The notes: generated by a model from the sequence alone, not told the origin. A DNA stretch of 64,000 bases from Rhyacophila brunnea (GCA_022495005.1 JAGYXB010000051.1:496001-560000); one strand, 5' to 3'. Shown: positions 1 to 11,145, numbered from the stretch's first letter. A program made the numbers and translations.

Positions 1-1369
1 TAGTAGGCACTTGCATGGTATACTTTTGATGAATGATTTGATAAACAAGGAGACACCTGTTCCGGCAAAACGGAAATGGTTTGATTAACGGATTTGCATG
101 GAGACTTGAATAGAATAATTATAGTTTCCACGACAGTTGCACTGTCTACACTTAACTTTTTGAATCAGTCTGTATACTTGAAATTACTCGTTCAACGATG
201 GTCTAGCTGTAACTAGCCTACACGCGCCCGTTGTCTTGCGGTAACTGCCTGTTATTCAATCACGGTCGACTGATGACTTGAAACTGCTAGTCACCTGGAC
301 TTGCGACAATAACTAGGGATTTGAGGTAGGAGGGATGAAAGCGACCATAATTGGCCCAATCATAGTATATCTACTAGCTTAATCATTAAAATGCATTACT
401 TATGAATGTGGGTTCGGAGGCTACAGATATGAATTCGTATTTAATTTGGTGATTTTTTCCAGTAGATTTACATATTTCTGAAATTTTCCCAAATTATTGA
501 AATACGAAAGTAGTATAGACTAACAGCTTCATGATTTTCCAGATGTTCTTTAGTCCAATAAAAATTAGTCCAATAATTTATGTCAAAGTTTTATAACAAT
601 ATTTACGCGAGTTGGTCTCAGTTAGTTCATTATACTCACATACATAATGGAGATAAGGTACAACTTCAAAAAGTCGATAACATCACGCAAAACTATTTGC
701 AAAAATCTAAATATACATTATTTAATCATAGAGATAGACCAACAAGAAAATTACCATAGATGGAGTATATAAGCCTACACATAGTAGAGATTAAATTAAC
801 AGACATTTTACTGGGAATATTTGTTAGCAACTCGTCTACCGCTAACCCACTAGATCTTAGCACCATATCACATTGAAAATACACAATAAGACGATCATAA
901 CTAAATAAATTATACATGAAATATTACTTATGAAAATGATTTTCATTGTGGAAGTATTTTAAAAGTATCGCACGGAACGAAATACGTTCATAAAATGAAG
1001 TTAAAAATATATTAACTACTCTAATTTTGTCAACAGTAAGGATGGCCATCTGTCTCTAATACGATCATATTTCCGTTCATAAATTAGTATATGAGTGAGC
1101 ATACATTTGAAGGGGGAGGATTATAATAGCAGTGGAGTACCTACTAAATCATACGGAATACAAATATTATATTATGCACTATTTTTATCATAACTAATAA
1201 GTCATATTTTTATATATCTATAATAATATCTATAATACAACTTACACTCTTATAGTATTATGATTGTGACGACATAGCGGTCATTTCGGACACCTTCATC
1301 TCAAATACTATAAATGTAATATTCCCGCCATTTTATACGAATATCATATAGTATACTATTTATTCATCT
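1..1369. other. AT-rich non-coding stretch
   Basis: No supported gene or repeat is visible. The open frames here are short, AT-rich and unlike any protein family I know. A pyrimidine-rich CTTCTTTCTTTC run at the right edge is the tail of the adjoining SINE. Confidence 0.6.
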
Positions 1370-1588
1370 TTCTTTCTTCTTCTTTCTTTCGACCATGTCC
1401 GATCCTAACCTTACCTTACCTTAACCTAACGAGAAATGGATGTCAGCCACTTGCTCAACCTATTAGGTCTATACCCTGACAGACTGAAATTGAAAAACAA
1501 TATATTGTGTACTTGCCAGACCCAGGATTCGAACATGGGACCCACGGCGTGATATTCCAACGCTTAAACTGCGCGGTCACCGTGGGTG
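1370..1588 (-). mobile_element. tRNA-derived SINE, family 1, copy a
   Basis: Read on the minus strand it begins with a tRNA-like head: an A-box-like TGACCGCGCAGTTTAAGCG and a B-box GTTCGAATCC. A body follows with the shared words GTTGAGCAAGTGGCTGACAT and ATCGGACATGGTCGAAAG, then a GAAAGAAGAAAG tail. The same body occurs at about 8.9, 20.1, 23.9, 24.7, 27.4, 42.1 and 52.8 kb. The head suggests descent from a class II (Ser/Leu-like) tRNA; that part is inference. In this copy the usual CCTCCACTCTGTGGAGG hairpin segment is replaced by a GTTAGGTTAAGGTAAGG tract. Confidence 0.82.
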
Positions 1589-1794
1589 TAATATTTATTA
1601 TCTATGCAAAAACTCCTATTTAGTTAATTAGCACTACATACAGGTAAATATTGGTGAATATTTAAGATCGATAGAATCATTAACAAAATTAAGTTTTTTA
1701 AAGAACTTTGTATGGAGACAGCTTTGAGTTTTGAGTACTGGATCGCCACCAAATTTTAAAATAATGAATTTTAGCCGTATTTGTGCGTCTCTGA

Positions 1795-2204
1795 AAATTT
1801 TTACGTAAACAGTTCACCGCAGGACACTTATTCGTGCGCCGCAGTACGTGAAACATGAGTTCGTGTAACATTATTAATCAAATGATGAGTTCTTCTTGGA
1901 ACATTTCACCGTGGAGTATATTTGTACGTATGCTACAACATGTGGCGAATTTTATGAGATGTCTTTACTGGATTAGGTTAGGTAAGGTTAGGTTAGGTTA
2001 GGTTAAGGTTAACCTAATTGGAACAATACTATTTGCAAACTATCGCCGCATTTCTTAAGATATGTACAAATGTATTCCATGGTGAAATGTTCAATAAAGA
2101 ACTGGTCATTTGATAAAATGTTATACGAACTCATGTTTCACGTACTTCGGCGCACGAATAAGTGTCCCACAATGAACTGCATGCGTACAACTTACATGTA
2201 ACCG
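1795..2204. repeat. Fold-back element with TTAGG-like core, copy 1
   Basis: This is a palindromic unit. The left arm contains CAGGACACTTATTCGTGCGC, GTACGTGAAACATGAGTTCG and ACATTTCACCGTGGA. The right arm carries their reverse complements in mirrored order, ending near TTACATGTAACCG. The arms flank a 45-bp core rich in GGTTAGGTTA. Related copies lie at 20914-21303 (close) and 12741-13156 (diverged). No protein is encoded. It is probably a non-autonomous fold-back or MITE-type transposon; the superfamily is unknown. Confidence 0.8.
1973..2017 (+). repeat. Interstitial TTAGG-like tract
   Basis: Short degenerate run of GGTTA units (TTAGGTTAGGTAAGGTTAGG and on) in the loop of the fold-back element. 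TTAGG is the common insect telomere repeat. This tract is far too short and too internal to be a telomere. Confidence 0.8.
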
Positions 2205-2502
2205 TATTTTTGTACCGAATGTCAAGTCTCTAAATATACGAATAAGCGTAAAAACGTGACACAATTTTGTAACAGAACGCGTTGCGGGTTTTAGCTTTAA
2301 TTTTTATATTATTGAGTAGATATAGGCTATTTATTATTCAATGCTAGTTCATATTAAAAAAAATATATTGTTAGTGGTTAATACTGTCTTCCATATATTA
2401 TAACTACGTCGTATTATGCAATCATTCGGTTGCACTATTCCCGAAACCCAGATAGCTTCAAAGAGTATATTCATTATTATTTATTATTAGCTCAGTCATG
2501 AT

Positions 2503-3211
2503 TAGAGAATCCAATCCCCATCTAAAATTCTGATCCCGGGATTTCGGGATTACAATTTGATAATCCCGGTATTGGTATTTTTTCCATTGTTAATATACAA
2601 TTTTTATATTTACAAATAACATTGATAAAATCGATCAAAAATAAATCTAGTATAATTTATACTATTTAAGACATTTATTGTTAATATTTTATACGTTCAA
2701 TCTTGGAAATACATAAGTTTAATGGAGTAAATAATATTGTGAATTTAATATGAGATTGCTGTTTCTGATAGTAAAGACTTAACGAATGGGTTAGCGAGAT
2801 TTAAAATAGTAAAGCAAATCATCGTATACGTATGGCCTTTCAGCTTCATAAATCTAATTAGTCAGCCAAATATGAAACTCTCGTAAAACATATGATATCA
2901 TGGTAGAATTACTTTGTTAATAGTGCAAAGCATTGTTTTTTCCAACCTTTCTCATTTTCACATAAATATGTGAAAAAATAAATTAAATCGGCAACTTACA
3001 CATGGGTATAAATCAAACTTCATTCAAACTCAGTTTATTTGTAATGTAGTTTTTAAAATTAAAAGTATTTTTTTGTTATATTTTCTTTTTTATTTTATTT
3101 TCCATAAAAATTGATAAAAAAGTCAATCTCGAAAGTTTCGGGATTATTTTTATCAATCTCGGGATTCATATGTATCGAAAATAGCTCAGGATCCCGGGAT
3201 TGGAATCACCA
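2503..3211. mobile_element. Non-autonomous hAT-like element, copy 1 (long form)
   Basis: The terminal inverted repeats are imperfect: TAGAGAATCCAATCCCCA on the left, and TGGTGATTCCAATCCCGGGA as the reverse complement of the right end. An identical 8-bp duplication GTCATGAT flanks the element at 2495-2502 and 3212-3219. An 8-bp duplication with (C/T)AG-type ends is characteristic of the hAT superfamily. The interior is AT-rich and has no transposase frame. A second copy (55188-55611) shares the ends and the left interior but lacks about 310 bp found here at roughly 2811-3123. Confidence 0.86.
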
Positions 3212-3784
3212 GTCATGATAGTGATGACAAGTAAGAAGATTTAATTATAAATATAATAATTTTCGTCCTAATCCGTACGTTTACAATAAATTTATAAATA
3301 TTACAGGAAAGGCACTCGACGCCTCTGGATCAAATAAAAAATATATAGCACTGCAGATAAAATAATATTAATTTGACACGACAGGATCTGCACAAGTGGG
3401 AGGCAATCGCAGGCGATATGATTGGCGGGTCACACGCGCGAAGCTGCAACAAGACGCCCGGTGCCTGATGACGCCTGACGTGGAAACGGAATAACCAGTT
3501 TCGTATTACAAATTGAATGGTTCGCCTGGACATGTTTTATGCAGAGGGGTGCGATTGTAAATTTTACGTTTAAATGAACATCTACTCTCTATTAATTGAG
3601 GTATTATTTTAACATCGTAAGTAAAGGCAAGGAAAGCTATGGTTTATATATTTTTTCAGTACTTATATAAAATCAGAAACTGAAAATGATTCTTGAAAAA
3701 AATGCACATTGCTACCACTAAAAATAATTAATATTACTTAGAAAAAATAATCCATTTTATTTTTTTAGTTTAATAAAAATGACG
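3212..3784. other. LINE 3'-tail remnant, then unassigned DNA
   Basis: Directly after the hAT copy, GTCATGATAGTGATGACAAG continues into AGAAGATTT. This resembles the 3' tail of the LINE broken by the second hAT copy near 55.6 kb. A GC-richer patch at about 3390-3490 has no convincing frame. I see nothing else. Confidence 0.45.
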
Positions 3785-4110
3785 GGAGGAATACATCTGA
3801 AAGAAAGATACTGAGGATGGTCTTTGGGGTTATATGCGAGGAACATGACTTGTAACAATAAAAGTAGTATAAATATACGTGCTGTGTAATTATCCTTCCG
3901 CAATCTTACACATGAAGGTATGATTCAATAATGGAAGACAACCAACCACACAAATGGCTCTTTTTCAATATACCAACAGAAAAAGAAGGGTTGGGAGATC
4001 AAAACTGATGGTGGTTGGATTTTGTTAGAAGTGACACATAAAACGGAACTTACTAAAGCTATAAAAGAGTGAATACGCATCTTGAAAACAGTCATAATTT
4101 TAATTGGGAT
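3785..4110 (+). pseudogene. Decayed LINE reverse-transcriptase C-terminal remnant
   Basis: Separate short frames read ILRMVFGV, then NRKRRVGRSKLMVV. These match the usual order of a non-LTR retrotransposon tail: the 'RILRxIYGP' stretch and then the basic 'PEGKRRVGRPRLRW' stretch, as in the better-kept copy near 17.1 kb. Stops and frame changes interrupt it, so it is dead. The clade cannot be fixed from so little. Confidence 0.5.
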
Positions 4111-4275
4111 GTAATTTCAATGATGAAGATGATGTATTTATAATGATCATGTAAAAACAGAGTAAATTCAGTAAAATCTCTATTAATCTCTACAATAAAT
4201 TATCCACTGCCTCTTTACTAAGGATGGAACTGAAATTATTCATAGGTATTTCTAACAATCTCTTTCCATCTAGAG

Positions 4276-5011
4276 CAGAGGGGGGCAAACTGCGGCCCGC
4301 GGGCCGCATATAGCCCGCCGAGTATTTTTTTGCGGCCCACCATCATTAATTGTACTTCTGATTACGAATAACTTTTTTACATATATTTTTTTTATTATTG
4401 ACAATAGATTAAAATTTGAAGAATTTGTTGTTTCGTAAATGTATTATCACAGTACGTCTTCCTTGCATCTCGTCTCACACTATGTAATCACTATTTTCTA
4501 CGTTGAACATCGATTTCAATAGATATTGATACTATTGATAGTGTACCGACAGAGCTGCAACTTGAGGTTATTGATCTGCAGTATGACACTGATTTAAGAG
4601 AATTGCATCGTCGCGAAGAAATCCCCAAATTTTACAATGCCCTTAATTCAGACAAATTCGACCAACTAAAAGATTATGCAAGAAAAATGTTCGTTATTTT
4701 TGGATCAACCTATATATGTGAACAAACATTTTCGATCATGAACCTCAATAAAAATTCTTTACGATGAAATATCTTCGATGCTCATTTACAAGCAGTTTTG
4801 AGAATATCAACTACAAAATTAACACCTGAATTTAAAAAAATGTTCAAAAATGGTACAACAGTTTCATTCTTCTCATTATTTTTTTTGTAATGTTTATTTT
4901 TCGTGATAATAAATAGTGTATATTTAAAAATGGTATTTTACTTGCGGCCCGCCGCTCATTTTGAATTCTTTAATTTGGCCCGCCATCCAAAAAGTTTGCC
5001 CCCCCCCCCTG
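4276..5011 (+). mobile_element. hAT element, internally deleted
   Basis: The ends CAGAGGGGGGCAAACTGCGG and CCAAAAAGTTTGCCCCCC..TG are inverted. They are flanked by a perfect 8-bp duplication ATCTAGAG at 4268-4275 and 5012-5019. CAGNGGGG-type ends with 8-bp duplications are standard for hAT transposons. GC-rich GCGGCCCGC blocks sit just inside each end. The interior keeps only the last part of a transposase, so this is a deletion derivative of an autonomous hAT of the group related to ZBED/GTF2I-repeat-like transposases. Confidence 0.88.
4507..4890 (+). pseudogene. hAT transposase C-terminal fragment, one in-frame stop
   Basis: A continuous frame begins after a stop at 4504-4506 and ends at TAA 4888-4890. 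It is broken only by TGA at 4765-4767. Recognisable pieces are DSVPTELQLEVIDLQ, then KMFVIFGSTYICEQTFSIMN, then AHLQAVLRISTTKLTPEF. The FGSTYxCEQxFSxM and (D)xHLxxxLRI motifs are typical of the dimerisation domain at the end of hAT transposases (hATC), in the family that also gave ZBED5 and GTF2IRD2-like proteins. The stop falls between these motifs, where relatives usually read arginine. The DDE catalytic core is absent, so it cannot be active. Confidence 0.85.
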
Positions 5012-5019
5012 ATCTAGAG

Positions 5020-6152
5020 CGATGCTGCGCAAATCTTGTTTAAGCTGTTAACTCAGTCACATCATCTGGAAGGTTATCTTTTCCTTTCGCCATCACCAGA
5101 GATCACTCTTATTTTCAGGATTTCTTCTTACATGACAGAAAAATATTAAAGCACGCGTCTTTTGTAGTTATCAGTTATTTTTATTATATCCTCAACACTT
5201 TTAACCTTAAAAATTTACCAATACAAATTTACCAAAATCTTGTGTTTATTTAGTCTAGTATAAAGCTAATTAAAATTATAAGAAAACTCTTGATATAGAT
5301 AAAGTTATTCGTTGAATAACTTTATTATGATTAAGTTACTGTATTATGATTAAGTTAGCTGTGATAATTTTAATGTTCCAAAATAAGTAGGTTTAAAATA
5401 TTATTTTATTTAACATTATTATTTTATACTCTTCAGTTGCATAAAATAATAAATTTATTGTTGAGTTTTTACACTGTAGTTTTTTTTACAGATATATTTT
5501 GTGTTATTTGTATACTAAAATAACACTGTCAAGTAATGACGACATATCATAACTGTACAAGATTTGTCGGGGTAACATTGACGGGTGCACATGAGTCCAT
5601 ATGTGTTGCTTAATTTCGATAATCGTAATACAACGCTATGCAGCCCCCTCACCTCAGCAAAAGAAATTGTTTGGGGGGAGGGTTGAAACCACGTGACCAA
5701 CACGTGTCCGCGCGCGCACCTCTTTTGTATGAAACGCCGGTACAAGATATTAGATTAAAATTGCTTTCGGATTTCGGCATTATAATCGTACAGATATGTA
5801 CTAAGGTGTTAATATATTATACTATCATTTTCTTAAGCCAGAGTAACACTAGTATATTCATCATAACCCTAGTAGATGAAGGCCTCTTCTAGTTTATCTT
5901 ATTATTTTCGGTCCCTAGATCAGTTCGTCGATCCTTCGATTAGTAGGTTGAGCGAATGAAACACATTAATTTATTTTGAAATGATAACTTTTGTTGGTAT
6001 TTAAAATAAATATATGTTTTTATTATTTGGCACATTAAAAAAATTAGATATTATAAATATTCATTAATAAAAAAAATATATTTATACGTTTTTAATGTGG
6101 ATGTTGATATTATGTTGACATGACAACTACAGGCACTATAACTATCACTTGA
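5020..6152. other. Mostly AT-rich non-coding DNA with one GC island
   Basis: No gene is supported. A GC-richer island at about 5635-5740 has short frames on both strands but no family resemblance, and it holds the paired E-boxes listed separately. The rest is low-complexity AT sequence. Confidence 0.55.
5690..5706. promoter_or_regulatory. Paired CACGTG E-boxes
   Basis: Two CACGTG hexamers begin 11 bp apart (5690 and 5701) within a CG-rich patch. CACGTG is the canonical site for bHLH factors such as Max/Myc, MITF/TFEB and CLOCK-CYCLE types. No adjoining promoter is recognisable, so function is inference only. Confidence 0.25.
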
Positions 6153-6289
6153 GCCGGGTACTAGTGATCCGTAACTGTGACCGTTGCAGATACGATAACT
6201 AGTATAGATGCCAAATAATTAGTTCGAATTTAAAATTGGTTACAGTATCAGGAATGGTTACAGTTACTACTCGCTAATTAGTACCCGGC
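6153..6289. mobile_element. Small MITE with 11-bp perfect inverted tips
   Basis: Starts GCCGGGTACTA and ends with its complement TAGTACCCGGC. The inverted similarity continues inward (GTAACTGTGACC against GTAACTGTAACC). It is about 137 bp with no coding capacity. I could not identify a clear target duplication. Confidence 0.6.
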
Positions 6290-7256
6290 ATAACAATATA
6301 CCTATGCACTACCGTCAAAAAATAATCAATGAAAGTAAATTTTCTCAAGAAAAATAAATCTTAAAAAAAACCAAATTCAACAATAAAATAGAATTTTAAA
6401 AGAAAAACACAAAGCGCATCACTGATAATGGATACATCTATATGAAGCGCATTGACCAACCGCATAGGCCTGATACGAGGAAACAGTTTTCATCCAAAAG
6501 AGGTAATACGACCACGCATATAATAATTGACAGGTGCATATAAATTAAAATTTTCCAGAATAACTGGATTAGAAACTATACCACGTGAGAGCAGATAAAA
6601 TTTCGTTACGGGTAAAAGTAACCTACGAGCTTCAAGAGAGTGAAATGTGAGCATGCTTTGAAGAAAACAAAATATTGATTTGTTACATTTTAATGTACAC
6701 CATTAAATCAATATTTTTTTTATTATTTTTACTATTTAAAGATTTTTCTAATAATTATTCTAGCATTTAAGATCTGTTTCAACGTTACGACATCTTCAAT
6801 TAGTAAAAAAAAGTTTGTTGAAATAAAAATAAAATATCACGGTTAAGTGCTTCGTACCATGTTTTTCCACCGATAAATTAAACAGTGTAAAAAATAATAA
6901 TTCTACTTAAATTTGAATATTTATATTCTTAATTCACCTCTGTAAAATTTTTGATGATTATTGTTCGCTTAGTGTCGGGAGTGAGCGATTTTTTTTTATC
7001 GGCCGCACAGAGTTTTGTCTCACGTCTCTCTAATGTGCATAAAGGCGTAATGCGGATTATTTGTTTAGAGTGTTTTTGCATTACGTCCTTTCAATTCAGA
7101 TAGGATTGAATTACTGAAATACTCGTTTGGTAATACATAATAATATTAGATCTCTAGCAATACAACATCAGATCACCTATGTATATACCTTTAAGTTATA
7201 TTACATGTATGTACCAATCTAAAGCCGTATCCACATTGACAACATGGTGCTGGCGA
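6290..7256. other. AT-rich non-coding stretch
   Basis: Nothing coding is visible. A short palindrome, AATATTGATTT paired with AAATCAATATT, lies around 6669-6717. Confidence 0.55.
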
Positions 7257-7427
7257 CCTCATTAAATTTTGATTAAAATAATTTTTGGTCAAACAAATTT
7301 TGATATTAATCGTGAAATTTAATGAGGTTACTAAGTAAGATCATGTTAACGCGCGTGTTTGAACATGTACCTAACCGTTTTTTTATAAACGGCACATGTT
7401 CAAACACGCGCGTTACCATGATCTTAC
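7257..7427. repeat. Nested inverted repeats with a 34-bp near-perfect hairpin
   Basis: The arms at 7335-7368 and 7394-7427 are complementary at 33 of 34 positions (beginning GTAAGATCATG, containing AACGCGCGTGTTTGAACATG). The loop itself contains CCGTTT/AAACGG. Just upstream a smaller pair, CCTCATTAAAT and ATTTAATGAGG, encloses 7257-7327. The right arm is the left end of a longer repeat shared with 35.9 kb. Confidence 0.85.
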
Positions 7428-8029
7428 TCCCTACTTCATTTATCATTTGTCAATTTATGGCTACGGCCGTATGTTATAGCTTAACCACTGGGAAATGCCA
7501 ATAGAAATGGTGTATTTCAAAAAAAAAAATACTACCTTATTCTTAGGTCAATAATTATTATAAGTCAAACATTATTCGTTGAATGTTTATCACATTTGAA
7601 TGGTCAAAGATATAGCTTATAATCAGTATCTTTAAATGAGTAAATCTTGCCCATTTTTTGAATAATAAAATGCCTAATTCTTGTCATATTTGGGATCGCA
7701 GAGATTATCAATATCATTTTTTATTGTAAATATTTCACTATAATAATGTCGACATAAATTTTACTAATGGTTTATAAATGCTTTCAAAAATTATTAAATA
7801 TAAAGAATCTTAACGCCACTTCACATGGACGTACTGAAATATGACTATATTCTAAAACATTAGAGCGAGAGGTTTAAAAGAATACTATTTTATGTAATAA
7901 AAATACTTTATGCAGTCATCAAATGTTTAAAATAAATATAAAGCGCTTCAAAATTATGTAAATAGATTATGTACAACATTTAAAGAATGTCCAGGATTTC
8001 CTTTCAAAATAGCATAAAAGCTCCATTTT
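7394..8029 (+). repeat. Dispersed repeat of about 640 bp, copy 1
   Basis: Colinear with 35874-36510 over the whole length. Shared words include CAATTTATGGCTACGGCCGT, AATGCCTAATTCTTGTCAAA-like and AAGAATACTATTTTATGTAA. Differences are scattered substitutions and small indels. No protein frame is conserved between the two. Probably a non-autonomous transposon; class unknown. Confidence 0.8.
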
Positions 8030-8851
8030 GACGTACGCTGAGCATGTCCCCCCTTAAGTTATTTATAGTGGTCTCATATTGGTTTTTTCAAACAATAAAT
8101 AAAAAATGCTTATAATACTTTATCCGCATTACATACATTTATTTTATTTAACACCAATAAAGTATTTAATTAAATAATGTTATAAAATTAACAATTAATA
8201 TTTTAATTATAATATATTATTAATTATAATTGTATCACTGTAAGAATTTCAATTTATAAAAGTTGTTAATTTAAAAAAAAATGGTAAAAATATCCATTTT
8301 ATAAGTAAAATGTCATTTAGTTTTAATAACTGGTTTCAACATTCGATGTATAGGGCTTCTAAGAATATAAAAAAAGCTAAATAATTATTTCTTAACATCG
8401 TCTAAATTAACGATCTTGAATATTATTTGTATTGATTTATATACACTAGTATTAAAATTTATCTGAGGCATATGGCATTAGACGAAAAGTAATAAAATTT
8501 AATTAGATATGGGATAATTATTATCTATGAGACGTTTAAAAAATATTTGTACATATTTATCTATAAGTGTAAGTGGGTTTATTACGTTTTATTAGTTAAT
8601 AATGTCTTACAGATGGTCGATAATATTCAAAACTTAATTACAAGATGAAAACCAAGCTATCTGCTCTATCTACTCACTGGCAAGTAGCACACGTTTTAGT
8701 TAACTCGATATTGGAAACAAATTGAAAATGCTAGTATATAGTACTATTATAATTGACGAGTTTATATTTAAAACGTTTTTTTTTATAATACATGAACGTT
8801 CTTAAACTATAAATAATTACCACCATCATTAGCTTAAACCAACTACCACTT
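8030..8851. other. Very AT-rich non-coding stretch
   Basis: Long A/T runs only. I see no gene or repeat unit. Confidence 0.6.
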
Positions 8852-9060
8852 TACCATGATTAATCTTTGGAGAATTATATGGGCCTCAACAGAATGGAGG
8901 TTGTTTTAACAGATTTTGTTTTTACGATAAATGTATGTTAGCCACTTGCTCAACCTATTAGATACATACAAAAAAATATGTGCATTTACCAGACTTAGAA
9001 TTCAAACATGGGAACCACGACATTATAAGCCTACGGTTAAGCCGCTCGGCCATCGTAGGG
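8852..9060 (-). mobile_element. tRNA-derived SINE, family 1, copy b
   Basis: On the minus strand: a CTACGATGGCCGAGCGGCTTAA head (A-box-like), a decayed B-box, the body word AGGTTGAGCAAGTGGCTAAC, and then the CCTCCATTCTGTTGAGGCCC hairpin segment that marks the full-length family. Confidence 0.8.
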
Positions 9061-10988
9061 TAAGTCAATCCACTGCTACATAAATGCCTATCTGAGCTGA
9101 TTCCATTCCTCTCGGACATATTATATTATGTAGCATTTCAATTGACATTCTTCCGACAAACTTAGCTATCTCATAGCCGGGTAATGTTACAACGTGCAAA
9201 CTCGTCTCGACTGCAATAATATAACAAATTTGTTGATGTATTTTTTTGACATTCAAAAAATACAAAATAAATGTAACTCAATGTACACTGAAACATTTTC
9301 GATATAAAAAATATCTTCTGCAACATTATGCAACAGATATTGAAGTGACGCATATGCAAATTTCGCTCTTCCTAATCAACCGTGTATTTTGATAGTCGCG
9401 TGACGTCACTATTGCTTCACTGTCCCAGCTGTGTGCACAGAAAAGAGTTACAACATTAGTGGCAGTTTTGATGTATGACCATGTTGCAGTCGAGATATTT
9501 TTTTATGTGCGACCGGGCGTAGTTCTATCTACTGTTTCATCTCTTATGACTAAATTTTTCCAGCGATTATTTATTTGACCTAATTTGATGGTTTCGGACA
9601 TTTATTTTGAATTAACTTTTTTGTCTACCTTCTTCTGCTACGCCTTTTTTGGATTTCTTTACATACCTTTCTTTGTCAGTTGATTGTTCTTAATACGGTG
9701 CAAATAAACTTTTTAGTCTCCTAATATTTATCGATTAAAATATGCTCGAATCCTCCTACAATCCGTAGAACTTAATAATGTAACGAATCTTTAAATTGAT
9801 TGTTGCCGTCTCTAATTGGCCAATAGAGACCGTCTTATATTTCAAAAATATTTAAGCACCTTATAGACAGTTTATAATTCCATCTTCAGCATCCCAAATG
9901 TGCATCAGAAACAGTGATTTTGTAATATGGTTAAAACTTAATTTTGAAAAAGTAAAACTGATGAAACAAATACAATAAATTATTTTTATAAACGGTTCTT
10001 TTGTACATATGTACATATATTTGTATATTGTCGCTTATCACCCTGCCCTCTTAGCGTAAGTACGAATTATAAATTTTAAAAAAATAGTGTAAGGTAATTA
10101 TAATATTAAGTATCAATAACTTATAATATTAAATATTCATATAATAATAGTAACTATTTAATAATACTTACAATCTAACATATAATAATAGATTATAATT
10201 ATTCCTACTATGTTATTATAATAATAACTATAATTTAAATCATTACTATTTAGTTTTATGTAGTAAAGAAGAAAAACTATATTGGAGTTTAAAATGTTAA
10301 TTGGTCAAGTTAACGACAAATTGTTTTACTTGCACTGCGAAAGCTCGCGCGATAAAATTTGTCGCTAAGTACTAACCTAATTCACTTTAAAAGTTTACTA
10401 GACGCTGCAACTTGACGACGAGTCGACGCCTCTGTGAGTTGATCTCCTAGTTCTGTCTAAACAAATTACGCATTTAAAATAATCCACCCTTAACTTGTTG
10501 CAGTAAAATTTCATAGGCTTTATTAATTTGATATGGGTAATTATAAGCTAGAATAATTTACTATAAAACAAATATTATGTAATAAAGCACTTACTAATAA
10601 TATTCTGAATAAGATTTTTTATCAAGACTAAGTGAGATACCATTATACATTATTCAAAATTATGCGTCTTAGATTTTTAAATAAGCTTAAAAAGTAGTCT
10701 TAATTAAAAGTATTATCCTAATGCAAATCGTCAAGTAAAATTTGAAAAGATCCTGTGTAGAAATCCAAGTTTTGTTGTAAATATCATCATATAAAAATAT
10801 AAAATACAGTAGTTTTCAATGTTAAAAAAAATCTTAAATAACACGTGAGGTGTGTAGTTTTTCTAAAACTCTAGCATGGATAACAACAATAGATTAATTG
10901 ATATGATTGCAATATTATAGTCTTATTTAGGCTATTCGGTTTCATTTTCTCTACAATATTTTACAATATGTGTGTTTATAAAACTATT
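9061..10988. other. Non-coding DNA with a perfect CRE-like palindrome
   Basis: TGACGTCA lies at 9401-9408. The stretch around 9445-9525 (GTTGCAGTCGAGATATTTTT and TTATGTGCGACC) resembles the right end of the inverted-repeat element at 30.1-30.4 kb. The remainder to 10.99 kb is AT-rich with no supported gene. Confidence 0.45.
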
Positions 10989-11145
10989 TATTCTTCTTCT
11001 TCGTGTAGGAATCGTCAGCTACAGAAGTTAGAAAAGGCAACCAATTCTTCAATCTCATGGAAGTTGTATTTCACTGGACATGCCTTACAAAAAAGAAAGC
11101 GTTCAATACTATAAAAATCACTGCACATGCACACTGGGTTATCAA
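10989..11145 (-). pseudogene. LINE C-terminal remnant with cysteine motif
   Basis: The minus-strand frame reads CMCSDFYSIERFLFCKACPV, continues YNFHEIEELVAF and stops at 11015-11017. A CGAAGAAGAAGAA tail follows. The spacing of CxC, an IE(H/R)xLFxC segment and CP resembles the cysteine-rich end of several insect non-LTR retrotransposons. It is only about 50 codons long and has no RT core, so assignment is tentative. Confidence 0.45.

Noticed and set aside
1973..2017. Telomere
   Set aside because: Only a few degenerate TTAGG units inside a fold-back element, with ordinary sequence on both sides.
7322..7504. 60-codon plus-strand frame
   Set aside because: It runs through the hairpin and into the dispersed repeat, and is not kept in the 35.9-kb copy.
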